From the NCBI GenBank assembly GCA_015179125.1, contig WHVA01000465.1, positions 1-64,000 of the forward strand: DNA of 64,000 bases, given 5' to 3'. The notes beneath the pieces were generated by a model that was given only the letters and a program-made list of their open reading frames with translations, made no database searches and was not told the DNA's origin. Positions 10,298-21,055 of this stretch are shown here, piece after piece (position 1 is the first letter of the stretch; each line of letters begins with the position of its first letter). Source of the DNA: Gautieria morchelliformis (taxonomy: Eukaryota > Basidiomycota > Agaricomycetes > Gomphales > Gomphaceae). The translations under genes were made by a program, and so were the position numbers.

Positions 10298-10401
10298 TTG
10301 GGCCTGGAGTGCAATAATGGGGCGGGAACAATGATGCGGGGAAGGGGTTGGTAAGTACATCCCCCCATTGTTCCCAACCCCTTATTGCACCTCAGACCCA
10401 A
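10298..10401. repeat. 104-bp imperfect hairpin (fold-back)
   Basis: Arms at 10298-10333 and 10366-10401 are inverted copies matching at about 30 of 36 positions (TTGGG.CTG..GTGCAATAA and GGGAACAATG), with a 32-bp loop. It could be a tiny fold-back element at the 3' edge of the Hsp70 fragment. Confidence 0.65.
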
Positions 10402-10897
10402 GTCGTAGTAGCCTCTATAGTTCGTCGTGCGATCGTCCTCCGTCAACTTCTCGTCTTCCTCTCCAGGTCCATGCGATTGTGGGCCAGTACCATCGGCGTA
10501 CAATTTCGATGTAGTTGGGGTCACAATGGCTTGGACCTCTGCGATAAGGACAACGGTGAGTCTCAGGGATAGTAACACACCGGATAACTTCTCTTCTAGC
10601 TCATCAGCGGTGGCGCTCTGTACATTGGCGTCAATCCAGTGTGTCGTGCCCTTGAGTGCAGCAAGAATAGTCTTTTTGTCCTCACCCAGCATGCACAACG
10701 TGAGCCAAAGGCACATATAAAATACATGATGATGAACCGTGACCTTCTCCCAGACCCTCCTGGTCACCCAGCTGAGTCTTCAGACCAAAAATGAACCCGC
10801 CGAGGGAATTGAGTGCCTTAACACGTTTCCGTTCGGCTTCATCCTCTGATGCGAACTCCGCCTCAAGCACATAAGTACGCTCGATCTCCTCTTGCCA
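10395..10897 (-). pseudogene. Hsp70 (BiP-like) C-terminal fragment
   Basis: The minus strand encodes EEIERTYVLEAEFASEDEAE, then KALNSLGGFIFGLKTQLGDQ, EDKKTILAALKGTTHWIDAN, TADELEEKLS and VQAIVTPTTSKLYADGTG. This is the helical lid and tail of the substrate-binding half of an Hsp70; the LEEKL..VQAIV..ITSKLY pattern is closest to ER BiP/Kar2. Two intron-like breaks lie at about 10560-10605 and 10690-10745. The ATPase domain and any ER-retention signal are missing. It is a truncated duplicate, not a working chaperone. Confidence 0.75.
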
Positions 10898-10949
10898 AAG
10901 TAAGACGGCCCTTGTTATTAACACAACGAAATAAAACATCACCTTATTG

Positions 10950-11435
10950 ACAACTGGTGCTCGGCCTTAAGGAGTTGGCTTAGAGTGTGCTTGATGACAC
11001 CACGGCGGTCGTATTCGCGAAGTAGCGTCTGTAGTTGAGGATCATCGCTTGAAGTTAGGGTAAAATGAAGTCCTTGTATTGATTTTTCCCGGCTGTGTTT
11101 CGGTTATAAGGGCTGATACTGGGGCCGGAATGTGGCACATCATCTATCCCAGGCTCATTGCGGGAAAAGAGTCAGTGGTCAGTCGATTGGTACGGTTCGG
11201 GTACCTGCGATGGGATCGCGAGCGCTTGTTCTCCAGCGCTCGGGCGACACACTGTCCTGCCTGCGGAAAACCCTACGTGGCGGAGCGTGAAGCCACATAT
11301 ATTTTGGGACATAGGTGTATAACATAATTAAATATGTGGGATGGGTGCACATTCCACACTCACGGCTGCGGCACCCCCTCTCCTTATGCCTGACGGCAGT
11401 GGGACAGCGGACACCTAGTCGTTGTCAGCACAAGT
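10950..11435. other. No recognisable gene
   Basis: An 82-codon open frame at 11079-11327 has no features that convince me (an isolated CPACGKPY string, no relatives in the window). The target duplication CAAGT of element C ends this segment at 11431-11435. Confidence 0.5.
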
Positions 11436-11694
11436 TGTGGAACGAAGGAGTAATAATAATCTGATATTCTACGACCTATATGTGGAACGAAGGAGTAATA
11501 ATAAACTGTTATACTACGATCTACTTCTGCCTTTATATACAAAATATGAAGTCCATTGTATTACTAATATCTTCGAGCTGCTGTGCCGATGCGATGCCGG
11601 TGCACCAGCAACCCGGAGTCGAGAGCGTTCTCAAGCTTCCGGCTAAGTGCGTGCCGGCTCTGCCTCAGCGATGCCATCGTCCCGATTACTAACA
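11436..11694 (-). repeat. Composite 3' LTR of element C
   Basis: A 45-bp LTR start (11436-11480) is followed by a whole 214-bp LTR (11481-11694). The 45-bp piece (AATCTGATATTCTACGACC) matches the start of C's own 5' LTR at 17665. The 214-bp part matches the LTRs of A better. A recombination or conversion between subfamilies would explain this. Confidence 0.8.
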
Positions 11695-12268
11695 CTCCCC
11701 CTCAGCGAGAAGTCCCTTCGGCAAAATCCTAATTTCCCTAATAAATACCTATGTTGGTGTAAGTCCAGTCCCTTCGTAAATATGTCCGCTACGTTCTCCT
11801 TCGTCGGTACGTACGTAAGTGATGCCTCGTGAGAGGCCACTTTCTCACGGATGAAGTGATATGCGACATTGATATGTTTGGTACGCACATGATACGTTGC
11901 GTCATGCGATAGTGTAATGGCGCCTAGATTGTCTGATTGAAGTGACGTGGGCTGGGTTTGATTGATTCCTAGCTCCTCGATGAAGCGCCTTAGCCAGATC
12001 AATTGCTTGGTGCCCTTGGTGAGTGCCATGTATTCGGCCTCCGTAGTAGATAACGCGATCGTTCGCTGTTTTTTTGAGCTCCATGCGATGGCTCCCCCTC
12101 CTAGTGTAGCTACATAACCACTAATAGATAGTGCGTCATTTCTATTAGCATAATCTGAGTCAACGAATATTTCGAGGTCGAGACCAGCATCTCGTCAGAA
12201 GGTTATGCCGTCATCACGTGACCCTTTGAGGTACCTGAGTGCGTGCTTGATCGCCGTCCAGTGCTTGG
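11695..12268 (-). pseudogene. Element C RNase H portion
   Basis: Encodes MALTKGTKQLIWLRRFIEEL, SDNLGAITLSHDATYH and KENVADIFTKGL, the copia RNase H end. Upstream at 12195-12197 CGT CAG-type sequence gives TGA in place of an Arg codon (TF*RDAG versus FRRDAG in D). The solo LTR at 12269 cuts it from the rest of pol. Confidence 0.85.
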
Positions 12269-13509
12269 TGTCAAGATTGGTTTTTAGGCGTTAATATCGT
12301 GTATTAGTGAACACAGCGAATGCCTGAACAACTTGTGCGAATAAGTATGCCGTTCGGTGAATAGGTGAACCGATGAATGTTCATGAAACAAGAGGGTTGC
12401 CCGAACGGGGCTCGCCCTACCTACAGTCGTAGCGAAATAGCTCGCAGCACTTGACGACGTAACCAAGATATCGTGGAAGGGCCGTCTAAGTTTCAACGAG
12501 CCCTTCGCCAACAGCACAGAAAATAGTTCGAAGGCTAAGGTAACGAAGATGAAGTATGAGAACTCACCAGTGATGCCTAAGTCCTTGGCTGGTTGAAGAT
12601 AGAAATCTTCAAGGAGAGGCTCAAGACGATGATCACAGCGAGGTCAAGTTTGCACAAGATGGACGATGTATGATAATTGAACTGGGGAATATACATGCGA
12701 ATGTAAACTACTTATATCGAATGCTCGTAAGGTATCAGCGAATAGGAAAGAGGCCGTCACGAGTCAGGGTTGGATAGGGGTGCGCAGTCATGATACAACA
12801 TAGATGAAATAAACATACAATAGAATGTAAGAAGAGGGAAAACATGAAACGACGGAGAGTAGAGGTGGCGAAGGCATTTATGGACAAAACCATGTCTTGG
12901 GATCCGTGTACATGCTACCCTGCACGGACTCTTGGTCTACTGGGTTGATTCCGCATGGCCTATGGAGGGGATGTCCTGCGAACATACTCTGGCCATACGA
13001 ACGCCCAATGGGGTTGGATTTAAGAAGACGATGGGGTTAATTATGGACCATTATGCCGGGTGAATGTTATCGATCATTTTTGATGGTGTGCCTGCTGGCA
13101 AATGATGCGAGCAGCGAATAGCCATTCGGCGAAATGCCAGGAAGGGCGAACAGAGGTGACATAGGGGAGGAGAGGTCGAGGTGGAGGGCGAAGCCGAGCG
13201 AACACTGAGGAGGAGTGGCGAAAGGGAAAATGGGGATACCAAGGTGCAGGAAATGCACAGGTCATGACAACACAACTATTCGGACACCATCTGAAGAGGG
13301 TCGAGCAGAGGAGGTGGTAGGTCCAGTGATGACTGCCGAGTCAGTCTCAGGACATCGATAGTGTGTTTGACGGCACGGCTATGGTAGTTGGCGCGAACAG
13401 CGAGAGTTGGTTGCCGAACATAACAATGGTAATCGGAACGAACACGAAGGTGGGGTGAAAAAATAGGAAAACTGAGCTTCTAAGTATGGGAGATAAACGC
13501 GTCATGACA
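12269..13509 (-). mobile_element. Solo LTR nested in C, copy 1 (family S)
   Basis: A 1,241-bp insertion with ends TGTCAAGATTGG and CGCGTCATGACA. Flanks are CTTGG (12264-12268) and TTCGG (13510-13514). A and D read CTCGG or near it there, so both flanks fit an original CTCGG with one C-to-T change each. It is about 90% similar by eye to copy 2, in opposite orientation. The TGTCA/TGACA ends and length suit an LTR of a larger (possibly Gypsy) element; I see no coding. The orientation given is arbitrary. Confidence 0.88.
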
Positions 13510-15180
13510 TTCGGCTCCGTAAGTAGTAGTGAATTGGCTCAGATGTTGTACGGTAAAGGCCAAATCAGGTCGCATGCTGAGTGCTGCATACATTAGTGAT
13601 CTGATTGTTTTAGCCAGGGCTGTCCACGAGTCAACCTGCAGGACCTCTGTGTGAATCCCTGAGCCACAACCCTCGCTTTGGCTTTATCAAATTGTCCATC
13701 CGGTTGCGTTTTGACAGTGTATACCCATCGGCAACCGATAGCTACTCGTCCAGGTGGTAGTTCTGTTAATTCCCATGTTCCTAGCATCTTATGTTGATCC
13801 ATTTCAATTTCCATCGCTTTCTCCCAGATCGGCGCATCATCACGTGATACCGCCGCTCTGTAATTCTCAGGTTCAGTGATGATTGCTCTTGTTATGTAAA
13901 CCTGCTCGGTGCATCCTGAATCATTCAGTTTCCGGTAATCTGGTCTTGGAGTGATACGCGTGCTCCGTTGAATCTGTGGAGCTGGCGCTTGTTCAGGTGG
14001 ATCAGGAACGGGCGTTGTCTGGGGTGATGACATCTGTGGGGTAGATGGGATCGGGTCCGGCATATGCTCGCGTGGTGAGTGCTCCCCCTTGAGCGGTGCC
14101 GTAGTACTGTCGTCATCGTCGTTATCCGGGATAGGATAGAGTTTATTGTCACTTTCGTCAAATGTGATATTTCTTGAGATTTGAACATGCTTTGAGGTTT
14201 TATTGTAATACCTCCAGGCTTTGGCATGTTCAGCTACTCTGATGAATATGTGTTCTTCTGGTTTTGGATCAAGTTTAGCTCGATGCTGATCCGGTACCAT
14301 AACCCAGCAGTTTGTCCCGAATTCTTCTAGATGTGCTATGTTCGGCTTCTTGCTGAATAGTGCCTGGAACGGCGTTGTGTCATCTCCAAGCGCTCGTGTG
14401 GGCGATCGATTTTTGATATAACATGCGTAAGCCACGGCCTCGGGCCAGAGTATTTTTGGCAGGTTCTTGGCAAATATCATTGCCCGTGCATGCTCGAGTA
14501 AGGTCCGGTTGAGTCGTTCGGCGATTCCATTCTGGGCTGGGGAGTATGGAGCTGTGGTCTCCATGATAATGCCATATTTTGCACAAAATTCCTTGAAATT
14601 TTTATTGACATATTCCCCTCCATTATCTGAGTGAAACCTCTTCAGTTTCTGACCTGTTTGGGTCTCGATGAATGCTTTGTACGTCTCGAAGTGCTTGAGC
14701 GCTTCATCTTTGGTGCTCCTGAAATAAATGACCGTGTACCTAGATTTGATGTCCGTGAAAGAATAGAAGTACTTTTCATGTGATGGTCCCTCGGTCTGGG
14801 CAGGCCCCCATACATCGGATACTGTTAGGTCACCGACCTGTTCTACAGCGTCCTTGGCTCTTTTGGGGAATGGCTCCACATGCCGTTTGCCTTGTATGCA
14901 TGCCTTTCATTGGCTTGGCTCGTTTGACTCATCGATCTCGAGTCCAGTAACTAGATCATTACATTTCAACATCTTTATAGAGTTTATGTTGATGTGCCCG
15001 AGTATCCTGTGCCATTTGTCCCATGACCGTCCCTTTGCCGCTGCGGCAAAATCCCGTGCCTCGACTGATCGAGTGACCCGTGCCTTCATACAGAATAGTC
15101 TTCCGTGCTTCTGTCCCTGTGCAAAAATAACTCCAGCGCGTGTTTTGAATTCGACGCCAGTGCCTGTAAATGTGGCCGTG
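13510..15180 (-). pseudogene. Element C integrase and RT start
   Basis: The minus strand reads HRILGHININSIKMLK and CIQGK of the integrase zinc region, then the DDE core: TVSDVWGP, HSDNGGEY and PYSPAQNGIAERLNR (open frame 14879-13593), then the RT opening QPDGQFDKAKARVVAQGF. A stop breaks SQ*KACIQG near 14908. RT motifs including YVDD are deleted. In intact relatives the integrase inserts the cDNA. Confidence 0.88.
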
Positions 15181-16454
15181 TGTCATGACGCGTTTATTTC
15201 CCATACTCAGATGCTCAGTTTTCCTATTTTCTCACTCCACCTTCGTGTTCGTTCCGATTGCCATTGCCATGTTTGGCAACCAATTCTCGCTGTTCACGCC
15301 AATTACCATAGCCACGCTGTCAAATGCACGATCGACGTCTTTGGACTGACTCAGCAGTCATCACTGGGTCTACCACCTCCTCTGCGCAACCCTCTTCCGA
15401 TGGCATTCTGGTAATTGGATTGTCATGACCTGTGTATTTCCTGCACCTTGTTATCCGCATTTCCCGTTTCACTACTCCTCCTCCGTCTTCGCTCGTCTTC
15501 GCCCTCCACCTCGACCACTCCTGCCCTATGTCATCTCCGCTGGCCCTTCCTCACATTTCGCCGAACGACCATTCGCTGCTCGCATCATTCGCCAACAGGC
15601 ACACCATCAAACCATGATTGACATCCCGATCTGGCAGAATGGCTTGTCAGTAACTCCATCAGCTTCTCGATCCAACCCCCTTTTGGTGTTCATATGAGCA
15701 GGGTGTGTTCGCGGGACCTCCTACCGGTGGGTCATGTGGGATCAACCCAGTAGATGAAGAACCCATGCAGGGCAGGGTATATGCGGGTCCCAAGACATGG
15801 TTTTGTCCATAAGTGCCTTCACTCCCTTTATTCTCCGTTGTTTCATGTTTGCATTCTCCCCTCACTCTATTGTATGTTTATTCCATCTACCTAGTATCAT
15901 GACTGCGCACCCCTATCCAACCCTGACTCACAACGGCCTCTTTCCTATTCGCTGATACCTTACGAGCATTCGATATAAGTAGTTTACATTCGCATGTATA
16001 TTCCCCAGTTCAATTATCATACGTCGTTCATCTTGTGCAAATTTGACCTCGCTGTGGTCATCGTCTTAAGCCTTCTCTTGGAGATTTCCATCTTCGACTA
16101 GCAGAGGACTTAGGCGCCACTGGTGAGTTCTCATACTTCATCTTTGTTACCTTAGCCTTCGAACCATTTTCTGTGCTGTTGGCGAAGGGCTCCGAAGGAG
16201 CACCTTTGCCAGCGAAGGGATTGTCGAGACTTAGACAGCCCTTCCGTGACACCTTGCATGTTACATCGTCAAGTGCCATGGGCTATTTCGCTACGACTGT
16301 AGATAGGGTGAGCCCCGCTCGGGCAACCCTCTTACCTTGTGAACATTCATCGGTTCATCTATTCGCTGAACGGCATACTTATGTGCACAAGGTGTTCGGG
16401 CATTCGCTGTGTTCACTAATACATGATATTAATGCCTGAAAACCAATCTTGACA
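15181..16454 (+). mobile_element. Solo LTR nested in C, copy 2 (family S)
   Basis: A 1,274-bp insertion beginning TGTCATGACGCG and ending CAATCTTGACA. It is flanked by CCGTG (15176-15180) and CCATG (16455-16459), again a duplication differing by one CpG transition. It is inverted relative to copy 1 and has ~25 extra bases near 16190-16215. Short open frames inside are not conserved between copies. Confidence 0.9.
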
Positions 16455-16459
16455 CCATG

Positions 16460-17574
16460 TTGCCCTTATCAGTTACACGCCCTACACTGATAAGGTTGTT
16501 TGGCGCATCCGGTGGATGCTTGACATCACGTAGTTCGATCGTGTTCATCTTGGCGCCGACCTTGAATTCCATGTATATAGTGCCTCGGCCTTGTGTATGT
16601 AGTACTGCTCCAGGTGAAATTCCTTCGATTTCCGATGGCTCCTCGGCATAGCTAGCAAAATCATTTCGGCTTCGAGCTATGTGTGTTGTTGCCGCTGAAT
16701 CGGCTGGCCAGTCAGATGCAGATATAGCACTGTATGCTATCTCCTTAGATACAAACGTGAAGTCCTTTTCTTCCGCTTGTTTAACCATTTCTTTGTTCCC
16801 TGATTTGAACCACTTTGGTGCTTGGCCCTCCTTGCCACCACCTTTCGCCCAGCAGTCCTTCATGTAATGACCCTTCTTGCCGCAATTTCGGCACTTTCCC
16901 TTTGATGCTCCTGAGTCATCTTTCCTGGGCCTGTGACATTGTTGCGCCTTAAGCGCCATCTGCTGTGCCGATCCAGCTTTCCCTGCTCGATCCTCATCGA
17001 GGACTTGAGCTATTAATACATCAGCCGTCGTTCCGGCTCCACTGGCATTTACTGCCGTAATAAACGCCAACCAAGAATCTGGTAATGACGTCAGTAACGT
17101 GTTTGAGAACTCAGTGTCACTGATGTACTGTCCTCGTGCATTGAGTTCCTGTTGAATGCCACGGAGCTTGCGTACGTGCTCCTCCATGTTCGCGCCGTCC
17201 TCGGCAAGCGTCCGGAAGAAATCTCTTCGGAGATTTACAATCCCCACGGCTCCCTTAGATTCGAATATCGCTTGTAAACTAGTCCATACAGCAAATGCAG
17301 ACATTGTCTGATTGATGTAAACTAGTTGTTCATCGGCAACTCTGAGGCAAATCTCTTTTCTAGCCTTTTTGTCCTTCCTTCTCCAATCGTCGATGTCCTG
17401 CTGCTCGGTCGCAGTGACGTTGTCGGCATCTGCCGGTCTCGGTTCCATCTCCCTGCCGATAGCCACGTCCCACAGATCTAAATCATCGAGTATCCACTCG
17501 AGCCGCTGGCGCCACGCCGCGTAATTATCCCCGTTCAAGGGGTTGATCTTGTACGTGTTATTGCTACTCGACAT
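16460..17574 (-). pseudogene. Element C gag-protease portion
   Basis: Starts MSSSNNTYKINPLNGDNYAA at 17574. It has the zinc knuckle CRNCGKKGHYMKDC and the protease motif PADSAATTHIA with the catalytic Asp kept. The frame stays open until it enters the solo LTR at 16454. This is the best-preserved Gag of the family in the window apart from its truncated end. Confidence 0.9.
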
Positions 17575-17652
17575 CGTCGATCGGTATTGAGTTGGTGGAG
17601 TGTAGAGTGTAGTTGGAGTAAGCTAGATTTGTAGTAGTTTTAGTTATGCGCG

Positions 17653-17664
17653 GGGCCCATAACC
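17653..17664 (-). promoter_or_regulatory. Primer-binding site of element C
   Basis: Minus strand GGTTATGGGCCC abuts the 5' LTR; it complements the anticodon arm of initiator Met tRNA (GGGCCCAUAACC). Confidence 0.7.
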
Positions 17665-17880
17665 TATGGAACGAAGGAGGAATAATAATCTGATATTCTA
17701 TGACCTATACAAGATCGTCTGTCCTTATATACTAAATATGATGTTCCTATATTACTAATATCTTCAAGCTGCTGTGCCGATGCGATGCCGGTGCACCAGC
17801 GACCCGGAGTTGAGATCTCGAACTTCCGGCTAAGTCGTGCCGGCTCTGCCTCGGCCGTATCATCGTCCCGATTACTAACA
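17665..17880 (-). repeat. 5' LTR of element C
   Basis: 216 bp ending ATTACTAACA. The expected TGTGG start reads TATGG here. CAAGT follows. Confidence 0.88.
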
Positions 17881-17989
17881 CAAGTCCCCCAGGACCACTG
17901 TTCAAAATAGCTTGCGTGGGGATTGCTACTGCGGCCTCTCGCCGGTTTCACTCCCAGTCACAGCGGCGTGGCCGCCAGTAATTTGTATC

Positions 17990-18260
17990 GCATACCTTAT
18001 ACCTGGAGGATATGAATAAAACAGAAAGCCAAAGTCAAGACGACGACACCGGGACCCTCAAACTCGTACAAGCCGGAGTAGACTTTTCTGTAGTTAAGCT
18101 GCTTAGACCCTTTGCCAAGAGACTTGAACAGCAAAGGCTCTGGATCCAGCTTGGGATCCACGCTGAGACTGTCGAGTCATTAACGTCCCCCGCGTAGTCA
18201 GCATCTGTGAAACCAGCGAGATTATGAGCATATCCTTTAACTCCCTCACTGGCCTGAGTG
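17990..18260 (-). pseudogene. Element F RNase H remnant
   Basis: The minus strand encodes KGYAHNLAGFTDADYAGDVN, the typical first strand of copia RNase H with its catalytic Asp. The RT end (19729-19975) should join directly to it, which defines the insertion between. Confidence 0.7.
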
Positions 18261-18268
18261 TAGGGAAT

Positions 18269-19719
18269 TGTTAGGGATCGTCCACAAAGTAGCTACCTAT
18301 TTATGAACATTTACTAGGTAGTTAATTAGTTTCAAATGTCCTCAAGAAAGGTTGTATTAATATTCCTATGCTACACTCACATTGGGTCCACAAGATACAA
18401 CAATCTCTTGATAGTTTAGCTAAGAATCCCCCATGGTCACATGACTATCACATGACCTCAAAAACAGCTCAAGGTCACCTGATCATCCACTGTCACCTGA
18501 CAATCACCTGACCTCAAAGTCACCTGATTATCTACAGTCACCTGACAATCACCTGACCTCAAAGTCACTTGATTATCTATGGTCACCTGACAATCACATG
18601 ACATCAATCCAGCTTGAAGTCACATGACTTTCCTTCGTCACATGATAATCACATGAGCATGGGAGTTTCTTACATACTCTTAGCTTGACTGTCACAGAGC
18701 TGTGACTTTAACATCGCAATAGAACCTTCCACAGCCTTCCAATAGTTTCCAAACCTTTCCTGAAGCTTCTCTAAGCTTCCACAAGGTTCTTCACAGTAGT
18801 AGAAGCCTCTACAAGGTTCCTAGCAGTAGTTACATAAGCTAGATAGATCCAGTATAAATAGCCTGCAGTTTTAGCAGTAAAGCAATCAATCAGCTTTCAC
18901 CCAAACCACTCATACCTTGAGTAACTGAAGTGTGACTTCAACACAGCCTTTTACCGAAGTACTGGCTCACTGACTTGGCTACAGTCTAAGATTGCAGCAA
19001 CTCTGATTGGCTCTGAGAAGTACAAGAGTGCTCTATTTTAATTGCAGCAGGCTCTGAATAATTGCGCTGCGAACAGCAACATTACTAAGAGTAACTGATT
19101 AGTAATCCCATACAATTAGACGCCACTCTGAGCAGTGATCTAATAGTCTTGGTTATTAGTTATTCAATTCATGCAATAGCTTATTAACTTAACTCTGAGT
19201 TAAGTGGGTTAATAGCCTTTTGAGTAATTGATCATTCTTGATCAATCAATGCACTGCAGATATTAACCTAACTCAGGGTAAGTGAGTTAATATCCTACAT
19301 TTGTTGAGTTGGAAAACCAGAAAAGCCACGAGAATAGTGATATACTTGAACTGAGGAAGAGTTCAAGCACAGAACTATCTTTTCACGTCTTGGGGATTAT
19401 TGTTGTCTTTAATTCACTCAACCTGCGGTCCTAAGACTCTAAGTAGCTTTCCCCCTTCAAGTATCTGGACCCTTGGACGCCTATAAACATTCTTTGACCT
19501 CACAAAGTATTGCACAATCTGAGAGCTACACATGTTCAGTTAAATCTCTATTGCTACACTTCCTGTACCAATACTGGTTCTGATTGTTCACCGGAGTATA
19601 ATTTCTTAATTGGGTTCTCCAATAAAATAGTTTCGAAGGTTGCATGTGCTTGTAAAGTCAAATATCTGATTGAACTTTAGAATTGTGTTTAACACCACAG
19701 TTTTATGTTTAGTTCAACA
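18269..19719 (+). mobile_element. ~1.45-kb LTR-like insertion in element F
   Basis: It separates CFGAC of the RT end from IPYTQASEGVKGYAHN of RNase H. It starts TGTTAGGGATCG and probably ends TTCAACA; a clean target duplication is not visible, so the ends are approximate. It contains a TATA-like AGTATAAATAGCC near 18850 and the TCAC(A/C/T)TGA array. It looks like a solo LTR with a plus-strand promoter. No coding. Confidence 0.55.
18437..18656 (+). promoter_or_regulatory. Array of 14 TCAC(A/C/T)TGA motifs
   Basis: Fourteen copies of TCACATGA, TCACCTGA or TCACTTGA within 220 bp (the first at 18437 and 18448, the last at 18620, 18638 and 18649), about 200-400 bp upstream of the TATA-like box. 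The TCACATGA form is palindromic outside its centre and resembles E-box sites of bHLH-type factors. It is a plausible upstream activating array of the LTR; the binding protein is unknown. Confidence 0.6.
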
Positions 19720-19728
19720 GGCTCCAAA

Positions 19729-19980
19729 ACAGATATCCTGTACTCTTTCGTGTGGAGGAGGTATTGGAGGACCTGCTTGGCCACCTCCCAGTGTGCAGTG
19801 TCGGTTTGGACATGAACTGGGTGCACTTGTTTGTGGTGTAGGAGACATCAGGCCGAGTTGCTACTACCCAGTAGTTGATACTGCCAATCAGCGAGGCGTA
19901 GGGCACGTTGACGGTCTCGTCAGCGTTGGTGGCCGCGCGGACATGGGTGAAGTGACATTTTTTGGATTAAGATGTTAATT
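19729..19980 (-). pseudogene. Element F reverse-transcriptase C-terminal remnant
   Basis: Minus strand TNADETVNVPYASLIGSINY, then WVVATRPDVSYTTNKCTQFM, matching the late RT motif of copia elements (YA.LIG.LNY..ATRPDI.Y). The catalytic RT core is missing. Confidence 0.75.
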
Positions 19981-20026
19981 AGTGCCTTTCAACGAATAGA
20001 ATCTATTGCTCAGTGACTGGAACCAC

Positions 20027-21015
20027 TGTGTTCACCCCTCTTCTGTGTGCTGACTAAGCCTTTCGAGGCGCGTCCAGCACTGATGAATGAGAGTCACGTG
20101 ACCGTGTCGACAGAAGAATGGTGTCGATCCAAGGATAGTCAGATCAAAGGCGTTCGCTTTTGAGATAGTATAGAGTAAACAGTGATAGTAGACCCTCAAC
20201 GAAGATTTGGAATAAACTATCAAGATCTAGCTCTGTAGCTATCAAACAAGACTACAGTAATTTCAGGAGGCAGAATAATCGATTCTGGATGATTTCGTTC
20301 ATACATTTGTACTAGCTATTTATACTATATTGATAGTAACTACTAGTGTTCAAGATATTAGACAGATGGGTCGAAAAGCTGTTTGTAGCTAAGGGGTGAC
20401 TAATTTATAGTCATAAAGTCATGGAGTGATGGGGATGGTGTCAGGATTGTCTGGGCTTTGGAATAGAGATCTGTACCTAGTATACAAAGCCCCTGTCCAC
20501 ATGATGTTAAGATAGTAGTCAGTCAGACGTGTCATGGGGTTCAAATAGAAAAATGGAGCTGAGTTTACCCTGCCCAGCATATATGCTGGGCTTGGAGATG
20601 GGGCTGCTGTCTCTTTGCCCTTTCTGTGGGGCAGCTAATTGAGTATGTGTACTGCGGATGACATTCTCAGGTCGCTCCACAGCACCCTATATTCCTGTGC
20701 AGTCTATTGTCCTCGTGGCGTTTGGTGCCCGCACCCATCGGTGCCTATGGCCTGGCACCTGTCGATGTCATGGCCGATGCCATCACTCGATAGGCACACT
20801 GTCCCTGATCGACCGCACGTGGTCGATGCCCGAACTCCTGTACATTACCTGATCTATGGGTAATATAGCATGTCGTAAATTCATATGATCGTCGTCTGCG
20901 CCGACGTCTATCATAAATGTCATTTCTGTTTCTTTTTGATCTTTTTCTTTTTTCTTTCTTTATTAGTTTCTTTTATATATAAATGATTTGAAATGGGAGA
21001 GTTGCGTTTATCACA
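20027..21015 (-). repeat. LTR-like repeat G, copy 1, inside element F
   Basis: Minus-strand reading matches 58380-58940: TTGTTTGATAGCTACAGAGC, GTTGAG.GTCTACTAT, GGTCACGTGAC and GGGGCTTTGTA. Possible ends are TGTG (20027) and CACA (21015) with near-duplicate flanks ACCAC/ACAAC; this is tentative. It replaces the RT core of F. It has a C-rich stretch at 20640-20870 with no convincing coding. Confidence 0.5.
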
Positions 21016-21055
21016 ACAACGTTCCTCCCCGATGATATCTCGAATCTCTTGGTGA

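Larger units (their letters stand above)
11436..17880 (-). mobile_element. Ty1/copia element C with two nested solo LTRs
   Basis: Same family as A and D, minus orientation. The duplication CAAGT lies at 11431-11435 and 17881-17885. It carries insertions at 12269-13509 and 15181-16454. The two C LTRs differ clearly, so C is older than A and D, or has a recombinant LTR. The core of reverse transcriptase is missing: the frame goes from VVAQGFTQR through ~30 bases of unrelated sequence (about 13607-13650) straight to the SLMYAALSMRPDLAF block. It is defective. Confidence 0.93.

Noticed and set aside
15415-15697. Overlapping short frames in the solo LTR
   Set aside because: Not conserved between the two S copies; LTR sequence only.
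18437-18656. CRISPR-like or satellite array
   Set aside because: The motif is 8 bp with irregular spacing and no repeat-spacer structure; this is a eukaryotic genome.
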